From: Anaerolineae bacterium
GTDB taxonomy: Bacteria; Chloroflexota; Anaerolineae; Aggregatilineales; Phototrophicaceae
Assembly (NCBI GenBank): GCA_022841825.1
Contig: JALHQT010000002.1
Coordinates: 581,276-645,275, forward strand
Direction: 5' to 3'
DNA length: 64,000 nt
Both the position numbers and the translations under genes were made by a program. The notes under the pieces were generated by a model. It was not told where the DNA came from and made no database searches. It saw only the letters and a list, made by a program, of their open reading frames with translations. Shown here piece by piece: positions 25,377 through 34,800 of this stretch (within the stretch, counting starts at the first letter, position 1; each line of letters starts with the position of its first letter).

Positions 25377-27173
25377 CTACCGATCCGAGCGGGCAATACG
25401 AAAACCGAGATCAAGGTACATGTAGTCGATATTCCCGCTATGACGGTTCGCAGCGCGAGCGAGCCGAGATTCACCGTTCCACGATCCGCCCCGCATCACG
25501 CGACCATCCGAGCCTTCCGCTGTATCGTCAGCCTTGTTTTTATAGTCGTTGCGCCACTTTGTAAGACACCACTCCCACACATTACCGCTCATATCCAGAA
25601 GCTCGTAAGGAGATACCCCAGTTTGAAAGATGCCCACCGCACTTGTGCGACCGATCTTGCTCGCATTGGTATTCCCTTTGGCAGCGTCAAATGGACCAAC
25701 ATAAGGGTAAATTCGTTTATCGGTGCCGCGTGCCGCCTTCTCCCATTCTGCTTCAGTTGGCAAACGAATCGGCTCCCCGGTTCTTATGCTTAACCAACGG
25801 GTGAAGGCATACGCCTCAAACCACGTCACGACACTCACAGGATGATTAGATAGTTTAAGACTCGGTGTATCTCGATCAAATCCTATTTCATCGGCAAACT
25901 CTAGCCAATCCCAACCACTATCTGTCCAGAAATAACGCTCACGATAGCCGTCCTCATTGACAAAAATTTTGTATTGCGCATAGGTGACCGGATAGCGCGC
26001 GATGGAGAATGCTGCGACGTCTTCGCTATGCTGCGGCGTCTCATCATCATATGCCTGCGGGTCGGCGTTTTTGTCGCTGCCCATCGTGAAGGTGCCGCCC
26101 TCGACAAAACGCCATTCGATGTCCGGCAGTCCATCGGCGCGCAGCCCGACCCCGGGGCGCGGGTCGCCGATTGCCGCCAGTTCGCGCCCGGCGTCGGCGC
26201 GTTGTGCAGGTGTGGCTCGCTCGTCAAACATGCGGTCGAGCAGCGCCCGCTGCGCCGGGGTGATGCGCAGCACGGCGGGGGCTGCCGGGCGCAGCAGCCG
26301 AGTCACGACCTCGCGCAGGTCGTCCGGCATATAGCCGTCCTCAATGTGCCAGATGCGCTCGACTGCCGTCCGCACATCGTCGTCCGGGTCGCCCAGATAG
26401 TGATGGGCGCGCACGAATTCGTAGAGAAAGTCGGCGACCTCGCGGCGGCGGCGGCTTTCTTCGCGTTCGCGCAGCTTTTCCTGCAATGCCGCCTCGCGTT
26501 GGTCAAGTTTGAACGTCTCCGGGATCGTCTGCCCGGACGCGCGGAGCTGTGCGATCCACACCAGCGCCTGCGGCAGGTCATCCGCTTTAACGGCTTCGGC
26601 GATGCGCTTCAACACCTCCGGAATATTCAACGCGCCGGTCGCCGTTTGCGCTGCCGCAATCGTCGTCTGCGACTCCGGATTGGCGACCGTGCGCGCAGCA
26701 CCCCTCCGCGCCAGTTCGCTTTCGAAGCCCGTCATGATGCGCTCGATTCGGTCCATCAATGCACGCTCATCGCGGATGAACTCGGCATTCACTTTGGTGA
26801 TGGGGTGCAGGTCAGGCGGCAGATCGGCGGGAGAGGGCATCTCGCCACCCAGGTAGCAGATCGGCGCGACGAATTTGCCATGCTGGACGGCTTCTTCCAA
26901 CTCGATCAGCACATAATCCGGCTCGCCCTTCACCAGCTTTTCGCGCCGCAATTCCACCCAGCGCGGACCGATCATCATGGCGACGACATCGCACTCGCGC
27001 ACCGTCTGGCGGATGAACTGCTCGAATTCGGTGAAGGGCGGGATACTGTCAAAGTCCATGAACACGTTTTCGCGGTCATAGCGATACATGAAGTGCGTGC
27101 GCAGCGATTGAACGAAATACCTCTCGTCGGCGCGGCGATAGTTGACAAAGACTTTGAGCTGTTTGGGCGTCAT
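25377..27173 (-). CDS. TIR domain fused to a sulfatase-modifying-factor (SUMF1/FGE-like) domain
   Basis: 598 residues. A TIR domain occupies about 6-130 (VFVNYRRADERYFVQSL, VFMDFDSI, ECDVVAMMIGPRW). A helical, charged middle region (about 180-330) includes RERE-rich coiled coil. A C-terminal SUMF1/FGE fold spans about 350-598 (GGTFTMGSDKNADP, IARYPVTYAQYKIF, RLPTEAEWEKAARG, LLDMSGNVWEWC, RVMRGGSWNG, LGFRIA). True FGE enzymes bind copper through a C-terminal Cys pair; the positions here read RAANR and GFRIA, so formylglycine-generating activity is unlikely. The fold probably binds ligand or protein. The TIR may signal or cleave NAD. The DNA encoding the C-terminal domain is visibly AT-richer than the rest. 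Confidence 0.85.
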   Translation of the reverse strand: MTPKQLKVFVNYRRADERYFVQSLRTHFMYRYDRENVFMDFDSIPPFTEFEQFIRQTVRECDVVAMMIGPRWVELRREKLVKGEPDYVLIELEEAVQHGKFVAPICYLGGEMPSPADLPPDLHPITKVNAEFIRDERALMDRIERIMTGFESELARRGAARTVANPESQTTIAAAQTATGALNIPEVLKRIAEAVKADDLPQALVWIAQLRASGQTIPETFKLDQREAALQEKLREREESRRRREVADFLYEFVRAHHYLGDPDDDVRTAVERIWHIEDGYMPDDLREVVTRLLRPAAPAVLRITPAQRALLDRMFDERATPAQRADAGRELAAIGDPRPGVGLRADGLPDIEWRFVEGGTFTMGSDKNADPQAYDDETPQHSEDVAAFSIARYPVTYAQYKIFVNEDGYRERYFWTDSGWDWLEFADEIGFDRDTPSLKLSNHPVSVVTWFEAYAFTRWLSIRTGEPIRLPTEAEWEKAARGTDKRIYPYVGPFDAAKGNTNASKIGRTSAVGIFQTGVSPYELLDMSGNVWEWCLTKWRNDYKNKADDTAEGSDGRVMRGGSWNGESRLARAANRHSGNIDYMYLDLGFRIARSDR

Positions 27174-27509
27174 CAGCGCGGAATCCCTTAGGATTGAGTC
27201 GGGTCTGACGGTGGAATATTGTAACAGTAGACGATGATAAGGCGAGTCGCCCCAAGTGAGCGGGTAGTGCTGAATAACGAGGAGATGCTTCCATCCAGAA
27301 CCTCACCCCCGTCCCCTCTCCGCACGCGGAGAGGGGGGCGACTCTTGCGATTTTTGAGTCTATGCGGGGTGAGGTTCATGTCCACGAAATTCAGCACTCC
27401 CACCTGAGCGGGGAGTGTATCGTTTCCCTTGAAATGCTCTTCGGCTGACCTGCTGCGTGTTGGGTACCGACGGGCCGCACAAACCCGCCGCCCGCCGCGT
27501 GCAATGCGA
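27174..27509. other. Gene-free stretch holding a palindromic element
   Basis: No gene is supported between the TIR-SUMF gene and the PfkB gene, both on the minus strand. Most of the interval is taken up by the palindromic element at 27265-27404; the remainder shows nothing recognisable. Confidence 0.6.
27265..27404. mobile_element. MITE-like palindromic element with possible target duplication
   Basis: Three nested inverted repeats are present: AGTGCTGAAT (27266) with ATTCAGCACT (27389), AACCTCACCCC (27299) with GGGGTGAGGTT (27366), and the perfect hairpin CCCCTCTCCGC-AC-GCGGAGAGGGG (27313-27336). TGAGCGGG occurs on both sides (27257-27264 and 27405-27412) and could be an 8-bp target duplication. 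The right end is not flush: six bases separate the arm from the direct repeat. No transposase is encoded. Confidence 0.5.
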
Positions 27510-28481
27510 TCAGGTTTCGCCCATCTCTGCCAGGATGCGCGCCAGCCCCGGCATGGTCTTCGAGCCGCCGACGCCGGTCACGCTGAAGCCTGCGGTGATC
27601 GCGGCGAAGCGTGCGCACTTCGCCATGTCCCAGCCCTGAAGCAGCCCATAAATGCAGCCCGCGTCGAAGGCATCCCCCGCGCCGATGCTGTCCACGAACG
27701 TCCCCAGCATGACCGCTGGTTGGGCGCGGACTGCGCCATCGCCGGTGAAGATCAGCGCGCCCTGGTCGCCGCGCTTGATGATGACCGTCTCCGCGCCCGC
27801 GACGAGCAGCCGCGCCCCGCAGTCTTCCAGATGTTCCGCGCCTGTGATGCCGCGCGCTTCGTGCTCGTCACACAAAAAGAGCTGCACATGCGGCAGCAGG
27901 TCGTCCAGCGCAGGCATCCAGGGTGTGGGCATGGGGGAGAGCGGAAACTGCGGGTCAAGCGTCGTCATCAGCCCGCGCGCCCGCGCCTCCCGATACAGAT
28001 CGACCAGCGCGCCATGCCACGCCTCGCGGTAGTGCAGATAGCCACCGCAGTGCAGCGCACGCGCGTCGAGCAGCCGCGCGCGTTCCTCCGCCGTGAACGC
28101 GAGCTGCCACTGGTCGTGCGTCGGCATCCGGTACGCGAGCGGGCGCTTGCGCGAGCCGAACAGCAGCATGTAAACGCCAATCGCGATCTGCGTGTCGGGG
28201 ATCATGCGCACGAGCGACGTATCGACACCCGTCGCGACCAGCGTATCGACGACGAACTTGCCCAGCGGATCATCGGACAGGCATGAGCTGACGGTGACCG
28301 ATGCCCCCAGGCTCGCCAGGTTTTGCACCGTATAGCCAATCGACCCGGCAGCCGTCATTTCCATCGCGGCGGGTCCATCCCAGGTTGGGATGGAGTTCCA
28401 GTCCGGGGGACCTTCGCCGGACATGATCAGGTCGATATTGAGCGGTCCGACGACCGAAACATCGAATGTCATAATGCACAT
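27510..28481 (-). CDS. PfkB-family carbohydrate kinase
   Basis: 323 residues of the ribokinase fold. N-terminal VVGPLNIDLIM, the Gly-rich GSIGYTVQNLASLGASV, and the C-terminal PfkB motif with catalytic Asp (DSIGAGDAFDAGCIYGLLQG, near residue 265) are all present. It phosphorylates a sugar or 2-keto-3-deoxy sugar acid. Neighbours (SIS protein, SDR, epimerase-like, ABC importer, RraA aldolase, dehydratase) suggest a sugar-acid pathway kinase. Two ATGs (28481 and 28472) are possible; a paired-hairpin repeat lies immediately upstream and leaves no clear ribosome site. Confidence 0.85.
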   Translation of the reverse strand: MCIMTFDVSVVGPLNIDLIMSGEGPPDWNSIPTWDGPAAMEMTAAGSIGYTVQNLASLGASVTVSSCLSDDPLGKFVVDTLVATGVDTSLVRMIPDTQIAIGVYMLLFGSRKRPLAYRMPTHDQWQLAFTAEERARLLDARALHCGGYLHYREAWHGALVDLYREARARGLMTTLDPQFPLSPMPTPWMPALDDLLPHVQLFLCDEHEARGITGAEHLEDCGARLLVAGAETVIIKRGDQGALIFTGDGAVRAQPAVMLGTFVDSIGAGDAFDAGCIYGLLQGWDMAKCARFAAITAGFSVTGVGGSKTMPGLARILAEMGET

Positions 28482-28483
28482 GC

Positions 28484-28548
28484 GGACGAGGCATGCCTCG
28501 TCCCTACGTACAAAGGGGCTGTGTGTAGGGACAAGGCGTGCCTTGTCC
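28484..28548. repeat. Paired-hairpin intergenic repeat, locus B
   Basis: GGACGAGGCATGCCTCGTCC followed by CTAC (28484-28507), then GTAGGGACAAGGCGTGCCTTGTCC-type unit at 28525-28548. It lies between the SIS-domain gene and the PfkB gene, which are otherwise operon-like, so it could act as a transcript processing or attenuation point. Confidence 0.65.
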
Positions 28549-28568
28549 GAATCGATGCCGCCATGATC

Positions 28569-29813
28569 CTAATGTGTATCCTTGGGGAAGAGCCAGTTCC
28601 AGACTTTGGCGTGGCGCGGGATGTTGGCGCGCTGCGTGTCGGGATTGATGCTGCCGTTGGCAATCGCGCCCCAATATGGCATGAGCTGCCCTGGCAAAAT
28701 CGCCAGGACGCTGTAGATCAGCGGGTCGGTCTCCGGCAGGCGGAAGACATCATCGACCTGTTCCGCGACCGCCTCGTCATCCTCGCTGATGAGCGCGACC
28801 GACGGCGATTTGAGCATGTACGTCACCTGGGCGATGTCGCGCAGCGCCTTATATGCCGGGTCGTCCTGCGGCGCGACGATGATCGTCAGGATGTCCGGTT
28901 GCGTCAAGCCGAGCGCGCCGTGAATGTGGCGACCGGGGTTCATGCCTTTGGTCGGGATGTGGCTCATCTCGTCGAACTTGAGCGCGATCTCTTCGGCGGT
29001 GCCTTCGTTCGCCCCCGCGCCGACGACCAGGATGCTGCGCAGGTTCTTGTAGCGATGCATGATGTGGCGGGCGCGTTCGCTCACCCAATCGAACATCGCA
29101 TCCATCTTGTCGCCCGTCGCAAACAGGCGCGCCCGCAGGTCATCCCAGGGGTAGGCGTTCGGGCGGGTGATCGCGCCGATCTCCAGCGCCAGCCAGAGTG
29201 TGCAGGCGAGGCGGGTCGTGTAGTGGAAGGTGTCTGAGCCGCCTGTATCGAAGCCGCCCGCGCAGACAATCGCCTCATCGCACTTCTGCGTGATGGGGCT
29301 GCCCGCGACGCTGGTGAAGGCGACCTGGTACGCGCCGAGTTCCTTCGCTTGCAGGGCGGCGCGGTTGCTATCGACCGTGCTGCCGCTGCCAGAATACGAG
29401 AAGAAGACAGTGCGCTTGAAGTCGATGGGGTGCTTGACGGTGACGTATTCGAGCGAGTCCAGGTCATTGGCGTCCCAGCCCGCCCACTGCCAGAAGGCAC
29501 CCGCGCCCGTCTGCGCGACGAACTGCGATGTGCCTAAGCCGTGCCCCGCCATCGCCGTGAAGCCGCGTTCGACCAGCCGACGCGCAATCGCCGGGACGAT
29601 CTCGCGGTTGAGCGCGAAGGTGTCGCGCAGCGCCTTGCCCTGGCTGCGGATGTCGCCGAACAGGTTGTAAGGATGCCCGGTCTGTGGTGGGGTGCCCAGC
29701 GCGCGATACATGATCGAGTGTTCGGCGGTCGCTTCGATGTGGCGTTTGATGTCGCCTTCGACACCCCACTGCTTAATTCGTTTGCCCGCCTCGCGCGGCG
29801 TCTGATCAGACAT
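28569..29813 (-). CDS. SIS-domain (phosphosugar-binding) protein
   Basis: 414 residues. Two SIS-like halves are visible: one with AMAGHGLGTSQFVAQTG and FFSYSGSGSTVDSNRAALQAKELGAYQVAFTS (about 90-160), and one with ILVVGAGANEGTAEEIALKFDEMSHIP (about 265-295). SIS folds isomerise or sense phosphosugars (AgaS, GlmS-like, FrlB-like deglycases). With the adjacent PfkB kinase it could handle a phosphorylated amino or keto sugar. CAGGAG is spaced 9 bases from the ATG at 29813; the longer frame is unsupported. Confidence 0.8.
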   Translation of the reverse strand: MSDQTPREAGKRIKQWGVEGDIKRHIEATAEHSIMYRALGTPPQTGHPYNLFGDIRSQGKALRDTFALNREIVPAIARRLVERGFTAMAGHGLGTSQFVAQTGAGAFWQWAGWDANDLDSLEYVTVKHPIDFKRTVFFSYSGSGSTVDSNRAALQAKELGAYQVAFTSVAGSPITQKCDEAIVCAGGFDTGGSDTFHYTTRLACTLWLALEIGAITRPNAYPWDDLRARLFATGDKMDAMFDWVSERARHIMHRYKNLRSILVVGAGANEGTAEEIALKFDEMSHIPTKGMNPGRHIHGALGLTQPDILTIIVAPQDDPAYKALRDIAQVTYMLKSPSVALISEDDEAVAEQVDDVFRLPETDPLIYSVLAILPGQLMPYWGAIANGSINPDTQRANIPRHAKVWNWLFPKDTH

Positions 29814-29962
29814 GAATCCATCTCCTGAAAAAATAATCCGGCTCACACAACAACAGCATTTCGTCCATTGGGCACTTTGAGCATACCGCATTCAGCAGGC
29901 ATCTTGCATCTTTCGCCTCCTGTGTCCTATCCTAATGAGGATCGTCGCTGGAAGGAAATCTC

Positions 29963-30736
29963 ATGTCGCTCAAAGACCAGGTCGTCATCATCACAGGCGC
30001 AGGGCAGGGCATCGGCTTGGGCATCGCCCAGGCGTTCGCGCGCGCGGGCAGCGCCGTCGTCATCAACGATGTCAACGCCGAGACCGCCCAGGCAGCCGCG
30101 CAAAGCATCGTCGCGGCGGGTGGGCGCGCGGTCGCTGCCCCAGCGGACATCAGCGACCGCGCGCAGGTGACCGCCATGTGCGACGCGGCGGTGGCGGCGT
30201 TCGGCAAATTGACGACGCTGGTCAACAACGCGGGTTGGTTCGCCTTCACGCCTTTCCTCGAACAGACGCCGGACGCCTGGCAGCGCACCCTCGATGTGGA
30301 CCTGAGCGGCATCTTCCACTGCACCCAGGTCGCCGTGCCACATATGATCGCGGCGGGCGGCGGCAGCGTCGTCAATATCACCAGCGTCCATGCGACGGCG
30401 ACCATCCCCGGCACGGTTGCCTACGCCGCCGCCAAGACGGGCGTGGTCGGCATGACGCGCACGCTGGCGCTCGAACTCGGTAAACACAACATCCGCGTCA
30501 ACTGCGTCTCTCCCGGCGCGATCAGCACCGACGCGCTGAAAAAATACTTCGACTCGCTCCCGCCAGACCGGCGCGAACAGGAACAGACGCACATGCTCGG
30601 CTTTCAGGCGCTGCCCTTCTTCGGGACGCCGGAGGATGTGGCGGAGCTGGTGCTGTTCGTTTGCAGCGACCGCGCGCGCTATATGACGGGCACGGAACTG
30701 GTGATCGACGGCGGCGTTCTGGCGCGGCTGTTTTAG
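29963..30736 (+). CDS. Short-chain dehydrogenase/reductase
   Basis: 257 residues, classical SDR. TGAGQGIG is at about 11-18, the acidic ND after the second strand suggests NAD preference, NNAG is near 88, catalytic Ser is in NITSVHA, Tyr and Lys in YAAAK near 154-158, and the C-terminus reads MTGTELVIDGG. It probably oxidises a sugar or polyol to feed the surrounding pathway. GGAAGGAA precedes the ATG. It is divergent from the SIS gene, and its stop overlaps the convergent epimerase-like gene by 4 bases. Confidence 0.9.
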   Translation: MSLKDQVVIITGAGQGIGLGIAQAFARAGSAVVINDVNAETAQAAAQSIVAAGGRAVAAPADISDRAQVTAMCDAAVAAFGKLTTLVNNAGWFAFTPFLEQTPDAWQRTLDVDLSGIFHCTQVAVPHMIAAGGGSVVNITSVHATATIPGTVAYAAAKTGVVGMTRTLALELGKHNIRVNCVSPGAISTDALKKYFDSLPPDRREQEQTHMLGFQALPFFGTPEDVAELVLFVCSDRARYMTGTELVIDGGVLARLF

Positions 30737-31653
30737 GCATCGCCGCAGCGCGCTTCCACCCACCACGTCATAACACTCCCCGCCGGCAGGGTCGCTGCAC
30801 GGTGGTTTGCCATCGCCAGCGTGAGCGAGTCGTAGTAGCCAGAGGCAGGCTCCAGCGCGACGGTTGTCTTGCGCGAATACATCCCCTCGTCTACCCACAC
30901 CCCCAGATAGGGCGCAAAGACGTCGTGCCAACTCATCTCAAGTCGACGACCGATGTCCTCCTGAACCAGCGCGGCGGATGCCACGGGCTGCTCCGGCGGG
31001 ATGTAGTACTTGCGGTAATCCTTGCGCGCTGCATCGCCCACACGGTCGAGGCGCTGCGCGATGCCCGGCATCAGCGGGTAATCGAGGATGCGATCTGGCG
31101 CGCCCCACAGCGGATGATCAGCGACATTCACGACCTGCGTCAATGGGGCGGGAAGTTCGATGCGCGTATGCTGGTCGGCGTTGAAAAGCGGATGCGCCGC
31201 CCACAGAAAGGGGATCGGCGTGTCCGACAGGCTCTTAAGGTGGTATTCGAGGCGCAGCACGGCACCGTCCAGTGCCGCCTTCCGCGTCAGCACGTACGAA
31301 AGCACACGTCCGCCAACGCGCAGCGTCATCATCGCCCCGTGTCCGTCCAGCAGGTGCCAGGGCATCGCCCACACCTCGCCGTGATCCGGCAGATGTTTGG
31401 CGGGGTCGTGCGGCGACGGGCAGGCGTTAATCGTCGGGAACATCTCGTCCCAGCCCGCCATATCGTGATCGATGAAGGTGTCGCCATACTCTCGCGCGCG
31501 CACCGGGTGGGTCGGCGGGGCGAGCCATTCATGCCCGGATGCTTTATCGACCAGCGAGGCGATCTTCGCGCCCAGTTCCGGCACGATTACCACGCGAAGA
31601 TGCTCGTTTTCGAGAGCATAACCTGCAAAGCCGTGCCATTCGATGCTATTCAT
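30733..31653 (-). CDS. Aldose 1-epimerase-like protein (galactose mutarotase fold)
   Basis: 306 residues with a beta-rich mutarotase-like layout: NEHLRVVIVPELGAKIASLVDKASGHEWL at the start, GWDEMFPTINACP with a candidate catalytic acid, FLWAAHPLFNADQ (His-containing) in the middle, and ALEPASGYYDSLTLA near the end. It may interconvert sugar anomers or only bind sugar. GGAGG is 6 bases before the ATG. It shares orientation with the downstream PfkB side and the upstream ABC importer and DUF5107 genes. Confidence 0.78.
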   Translation of the reverse strand: MNSIEWHGFAGYALENEHLRVVIVPELGAKIASLVDKASGHEWLAPPTHPVRAREYGDTFIDHDMAGWDEMFPTINACPSPHDPAKHLPDHGEVWAMPWHLLDGHGAMMTLRVGGRVLSYVLTRKAALDGAVLRLEYHLKSLSDTPIPFLWAAHPLFNADQHTRIELPAPLTQVVNVADHPLWGAPDRILDYPLMPGIAQRLDRVGDAARKDYRKYYIPPEQPVASAALVQEDIGRRLEMSWHDVFAPYLGVWVDEGMYSRKTTVALEPASGYYDSLTLAMANHRAATLPAGSVMTWWVEARCGDA

Positions 31654-31677
31654 GGTGCCTCCGTACTAGCGTCGCCA

Positions 31678-31797
31678 GGGCATGAAATGCCCCGGCTACA
31701 TGGACAACGCCCCCTGCGGGGGCTGACTCCCATTGACTAGCCTCAGCCTGCGCAGCAGGCGTTCGCCTTGTAGCCCGCCCATTTCATGGGTGGGCGG
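31678..31797. repeat. Paired-hairpin intergenic repeat, variant locus
   Basis: GGGCATGAAATGCCC followed by CGGCTAC (31678-31699) faces GTAGCC followed by a CGCCCATTTCATGGGTGGGCGG hairpin (31770-31797, written as CGCCCA-TTTCA-TGGGTGGGCG). The CTAC/GTAG mirror arrangement matches the other loci, but the stems differ and the spacer is longer (about 70 bases). Confidence 0.5.
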
Positions 31798-31812
31798 ACG
31801 CGATGCGACCAA

Positions 31813-34800
31813 TCAAATTCGTCTATTCGCCGCTGCTCCTATATGACACGGCTCCAGCGCCAGCACCTGGGCAAAGTGTGCGTCCGCGTTGTCGCGCTGC
31901 CCCAACCCCTGATAACCGAGCGCCATCATATAGTGGCAGTGGATGCGGTTGCGCAGCGACAGGTCGTCGTCAAAGATCAAAAAGTTGGGCAGCGAGACGG
32001 CGAAGTAATCCATCTTCACGTCGTCATCGACATGATCGCGTCCATAGGCGACCAGCCGCTCGAAGATGGCGCGTGCTGCGTCCGCCTGCCCCAGCTTCGC
32101 GCGCGCTACGCCCTGATAAAAGATCATGTCCGGTGGCTGGTCGTTGTAGTACATCTGGGACGACAGCTCGCTGATGCCATGGGACGCCGCCTCGAAATGC
32201 GTACGCGCCTGCGTATGGTCGCCCAGCGACTCGTAGACGAGACCGAGAGTATAGTGAATATGGTTCTCCTGCGCCCCTGCCAGCTTGCCCTCGTTCAGGT
32301 TCGGTGGGTAGTCGCGCGCGCGGAGCAGCAGCGCAGCCGCCTCGTCCGCGTTGCCGTCGCGCAGCGCCTGCCGCGCCAACTGCAACAGGCTGATGACGTA
32401 CTGCTCGGCGACCTTGCCCTCGCCGCCTTCCCAGGGGTGAAACGTCCGCGCCAGCAGCGCATCGAGCGCTTCCTGGTGCCGCCCGACGAGGTTGAGCAGC
32501 GTGATGCGTTCGAGCGTCATATCGTCGCGCTGGGCGACCAGGACGGGGTATTCGTCCAGGCGCGCCAGGCGTTCCGCCGCGCCCGCGCCGAGCTTCTTCT
32601 CCAACTGATCCAGCTCGAACAGCACGCGCGCATCGGAGGGGTCGCAGGCAAACGCCTTCGCGTACATGGCACGCGCCTTCGCGCCGTCGCCGCGCTTGTT
32701 CATGTAGGCGATGCCGAGGTTGCGGAAGGGCGTGGCGAATGCCGCGTTGCGCGCCGCTGCTAGCTCCCACATCGCGATGGCGTCGTCGTACTGGCGATGC
32801 GCGTACCAGAAGTTCCCGAGCGCATACGGCGCGTTGGCATCCTGTGGATTCTTCTCGATGGCGAGCTGAAGCGCGGGCACGGCTTCGACTTCGTTGGGGA
32901 ACCATGTGTCAAAAGGCATTTTCGCTACCCACGCAAGCGTTTCTTTGCTAAACCGCTCATACGCCCATTTTTCATTCCCGTTTTGGTTCATAACCCATGC
33001 TAAGTAATACTCGATCATCACGTCATTAGTAGTTGAATCTTGGAGAACAGATATGGCATCATCCAAAAGCCCGATGTGGAAATAGTCGAGTGCAATTTCG
33101 ATAAGGTTGTGTGCTATTGCTGGATAGTTCATCAGCAATGTGTACTCTGCTTCGTATTCGCTTACGAAGAGACCTTGCTCATATTGCGCACCAAAATTGT
33201 ATACATCAAGCTTGGTGGCGATTGTTGCTTCTGAAAGAACCCCGCTTTCGTCGCCCAACATTCGCAGGCACACAATCCGCAGATGACGCGCCTGGTGATG
33301 ATCGGCGTTCAGGCGCAGCGTCGTGTCGAGCAGGGCGAGCGCGTCGCGGTAGCGCCCCCGTCGGCAGTCGATGCGCGCCAGCTCGAACGATGCCGCCGCG
33401 CGCCACGCGATGTTCCAGGTCGCCTTGTAGAAAGCGTCATAAGCCTCGTCGTAGCGCGCCTGCATCCTGAGCGATAAGCCCAGGTTGTAATGCGGCTCGC
33501 CGTCGTAGGGGTTGGGGTTGCGCATCGTCAGGCGGGCGATGGCACGGCTGAAGTACGGCTCTGCCTCCGCGAACTTGCCGCGTCGCAGGAGCAGCAGCCC
33601 CAGCGCGTTGTTGCAGCGCGCATCGCCGGGGTCGCGGCGCAGCGCCTCTTCGTAGTACGGCTCCGGCGCATAGGTGGCGTGGCGGTACTGCTCCAGATGC
33701 AGCCCATGCAGATACAGCTCGTCGTTCGACGCCACTTCGCTCGGCGGCGGGGCGGGCTTGGCAGGCTGCGGGATCGGCGGCGGCTCGCCCGTCAGCGGCG
33801 TGTAGCGGATCAGCTCCGCGCCTTTCTCATCCGTCACCAGCAGCATCAGCGCGCCTGCCTCGCCCGAATAGGGAATCTCATCCGTCAAGGCAGCTTCAGG
33901 CGACAACGCGATTTCGCATCGATACAGGCTTGGCGTGCCGTGCTCGCCTTCCTGATGGAGAAGGTCAACATTCACCGTGCGCGGGCGGCTGACGTAGACG
34001 CCGAAGCGCGCCACGCCATCCGCCACGTCGAGATTGACGATGCATTCGCGCGTGGCGTTCTTCGCCCCGCCGATTTCCTTGTAGGGCATGAAGACCTGCG
34101 TGAAACGCTTCTCCTCGCCCGGCATCAGCCAGGAAAAATCCGGCTGATTGTCGGTGAACGCGCCGCACATCAATTCGATGTACGGTCCATCCTCGTCCGT
34201 CAACTGGCGATCCCACGCCTTGCCGAACTCGCCATTGCCCCATGTCCACTGTTTCTTGCCGGGGACGACGTGATGATTGGCGACATGCATCATGCCCGCG
34301 CGTACCCCGTGGTCGTAGCAGCCGACGAAATCGAAATCGCTGTGATACGCCATGTAGGAGGTCGGCACGGGGATGTTCTTGTAGCGCGAAATATCGGTGC
34401 CGGGCGCGTAATCGACCTTGTAGTACGTCCCGGTCGCAATCGGGAAGTCGGAGACCGCGCGCTTGCCGTGATCCATGACGGCGTGCACGTCAGGCGGGAA
34501 GATTGACTGGTAGTCGTCGTTGACGTGCACCGCCGGGTTCGCCCACCACAGGAAGGTTTGCGGCAGGGCGGTGCGGTTATACAACTGGACGTTCAACTCC
34601 AGGAAGGCGGCATCCGGATAGAGCGTGAAGCCGATCATGCTCTTCATGCGGAACATGCGCTCGATCTCGCTGCACCAGCAGACGACGCTGCCGTCCTTGC
34701 GCTCCTCGATGTGGTACTCGACGGGCATGTAGGTGGTCGGGCGATGGTGCTGGGGCCAGTTGAACTCGATGCCGCCGGAGATCCAGGGACCCGCCAGCCC

